Part shown: in pieces, positions 63,310 to 64,000 of the stretch | How the letters are laid out: each line of letters starts with the position of its first letter | How positions within the stretch are numbered: the first letter of the stretch is position 1 | NCBI RefSeq assembly: GCF_900188155.1 | Contig: NZ_FZOG01000001.1 | Location: 1,077,104 to 1,141,103 of the forward strand | Reading direction: 5' to 3' | DNA length: 64,000 nt | Origin: Pseudomonas segetis | GTDB lineage: Bacteria; Pseudomonadota; Gammaproteobacteria; Pseudomonadales; Pseudomonadaceae | Made by a program: the position numbers and the translations under genes | Notes under the pieces: generated by a model | Seen by the model: only the letters and a program-made list of their open reading frames with translations | Told to the model about the DNA's origin: nothing | The model's database searches: none

Positions 63310-64000
63310 ATGAGTCGCTTAACATCAAGTCATGAATCATGGCTGTCAGCGATGCTGATGGTGGCCAAACATTATCGCCTGGATTTTTCAGAGGAAAATG
63401 TGCGGGTTGCACTAAGCTGGGAGCAAGGAACTTCCATGGACCTGCTGCTTGAAGACATGGCGCGCCAGCTTGGGCTCGACCTGTATATCACCGAATTCTC
63501 CGAGCAGTTTCTGGACCCCTGGCGCTTGCCGTATATTGTGCTGCTACGCAATGGTGATGTCGCTGTGCTCAATGGCATGGACAATGCCGGGCAAGTTTCA
63601 GTGCAGTTCAGCAATGAAGCTGGCCTGGCGCTGAGCATGAGTGTCAGAGAACTGTCCGAACAGGTTAAACGCCTGTTGATATTGCGGCCCCTGACGACTG
63701 TCACGGACATTCGGGTTGATGAATACATCAAGCCCTACAAGAAAAGCTGGTTCTGGGACATTGCACTGAGTGACTGGCGACGCTACGGCGAGATTATTGC
63801 TGCTTCGTTGGCCGTGAATGTCCTGGCACTCGCCAGTATCGTATTTTCCCTGCAGGTCTATGACCGGGTTATTCCGGCACAGTCATATCCAACCTTGTGG
63901 GTCTTGTTTGGTGGCCTGCTGTTGGCGGTTGTCTTCGAGTTCATCCTGCGCATGGTGCGCACCCACATTTCAGACTCAATTGGCAGGCGGGCGGATCTTA
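63310..64000 (+). CDS. type I secretion ABC transporter, LapB-like (3' end outside window)
   Basis: The first 230 residues of an inner-membrane exporter are visible; the gene runs past the right edge. Residues 1-125 form a C39-peptidase-like domain lacking the catalytic cysteine (MLMVAKHYRLDFSEENVRVALSW, LPYIVLLRNGDVAVLNGM), typical of exporters for RTX adhesins without a cleaved leader. The membrane domain begins with SLQVYDRVIPAQSYPTLWVLFGG, highly characteristic of LapB-type permeases. ATG 63310 is preceded by ACAGGA; an ATG at 63301 is too close to that site. It should pair with the TolC-family protein upstream and an HlyD-family adaptor expected downstream. Confidence 0.9.
   Translation, partial: MSRLTSSHESWLSAMLMVAKHYRLDFSEENVRVALSWEQGTSMDLLLEDMARQLGLDLYITEFSEQFLDPWRLPYIVLLRNGDVAVLNGMDNAGQVSVQFSNEAGLALSMSVRELSEQVKRLLILRPLTTVTDIRVDEYIKPYKKSWFWDIALSDWRRYGEIIAASLAVNVLALASIVFSLQVYDRVIPAQSYPTLWVLFGGLLLAVVFEFILRMVRTHISDSIGRRADL

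Overview
The window is a chromosomal segment of a Pseudomonas species, probably from the fluorescens/putida side of the genus. The evidence is a 13-gene nuo operon with a fused nuoCD, a 531-residue isocitrate lyase, a monomeric NADP isocitrate dehydrogenase, and the gene order MCP / BqsRS / nuo / aceA / roxA / purB / hflD / mnmA / nudix / idh, which I recall from P. aeruginosa PAO1 (about PA2659 to PA2624). Codon use and G+C look uniform and chromosomal, apart from a more AT-rich stretch near 52.7-53.0 kb just before the adhesin locus.

Region 1 (1-17.1 kb) is mixed housekeeping and accessory content. It starts with a DUF1631-GGDEF-EAL protein whose GGDEF motif is degenerate, then a GufA-type ZIP metal transporter, a GNAT acetyltransferase, a DUF1883 protein, and cobalamin-dependent methionine synthase (metH). 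metH is divergent from the periplasmic haem-containing fatty acid cis/trans isomerase (cti), and a MetR-type operator lies between them. After these come a DUF1223 thioredoxin-like protein, the Fe-S carrier nfuA, a GlxA-type regulator / DUF1272 / MFS transporter cluster, a small unknown gene and a patatin-like lipase.

Region 2 (17.2-25.6 kb) is signalling and ion homeostasis. It holds the bqsPQRS (carRS) Fe(II)/Ca-responsive two-component operon with two paralogous PepSY proteins and a candidate BqsR box, a TlpQ-like chemoreceptor behind a FliA-type promoter, an FMN reductase, a Na+/H+-antiporter-family transporter, and mntP behind a yybP-ykoY manganese riboswitch.

Region 3 (25.6-52.2 kb) is central metabolism, all on the minus strand: nuoA-N (respiratory complex I), aceA (glyoxylate shunt) with a candidate RccR-like palindrome upstream, a tightly coupled group of a secretin-like periplasmic protein, a DUF7931 protein, a GNAT protein and the ribosomal oxygenase roxA, then purB, hflD, mnmA, a nudix hydrolase and idh. 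aceA and idh sit on the two sides of the isocitrate branch point, and nuo oxidises the resulting NADH.

Region 4 (52.2-64 kb) is the most distinctive part. It is a type I secretion locus with a TolC-family outer membrane protein, a 2920-residue Bap-like adhesin (BapA-type N-terminus, about 13 Ig-like repeats of one class, five of a second class, six calcium-loop FG-GAP-like repeats and an RTX/T1SS C-terminal signal), and the start of its LapB-like ABC exporter, which runs off the right edge. I found no rRNA, tRNA, CRISPR array, insertion sequence or prophage gene.
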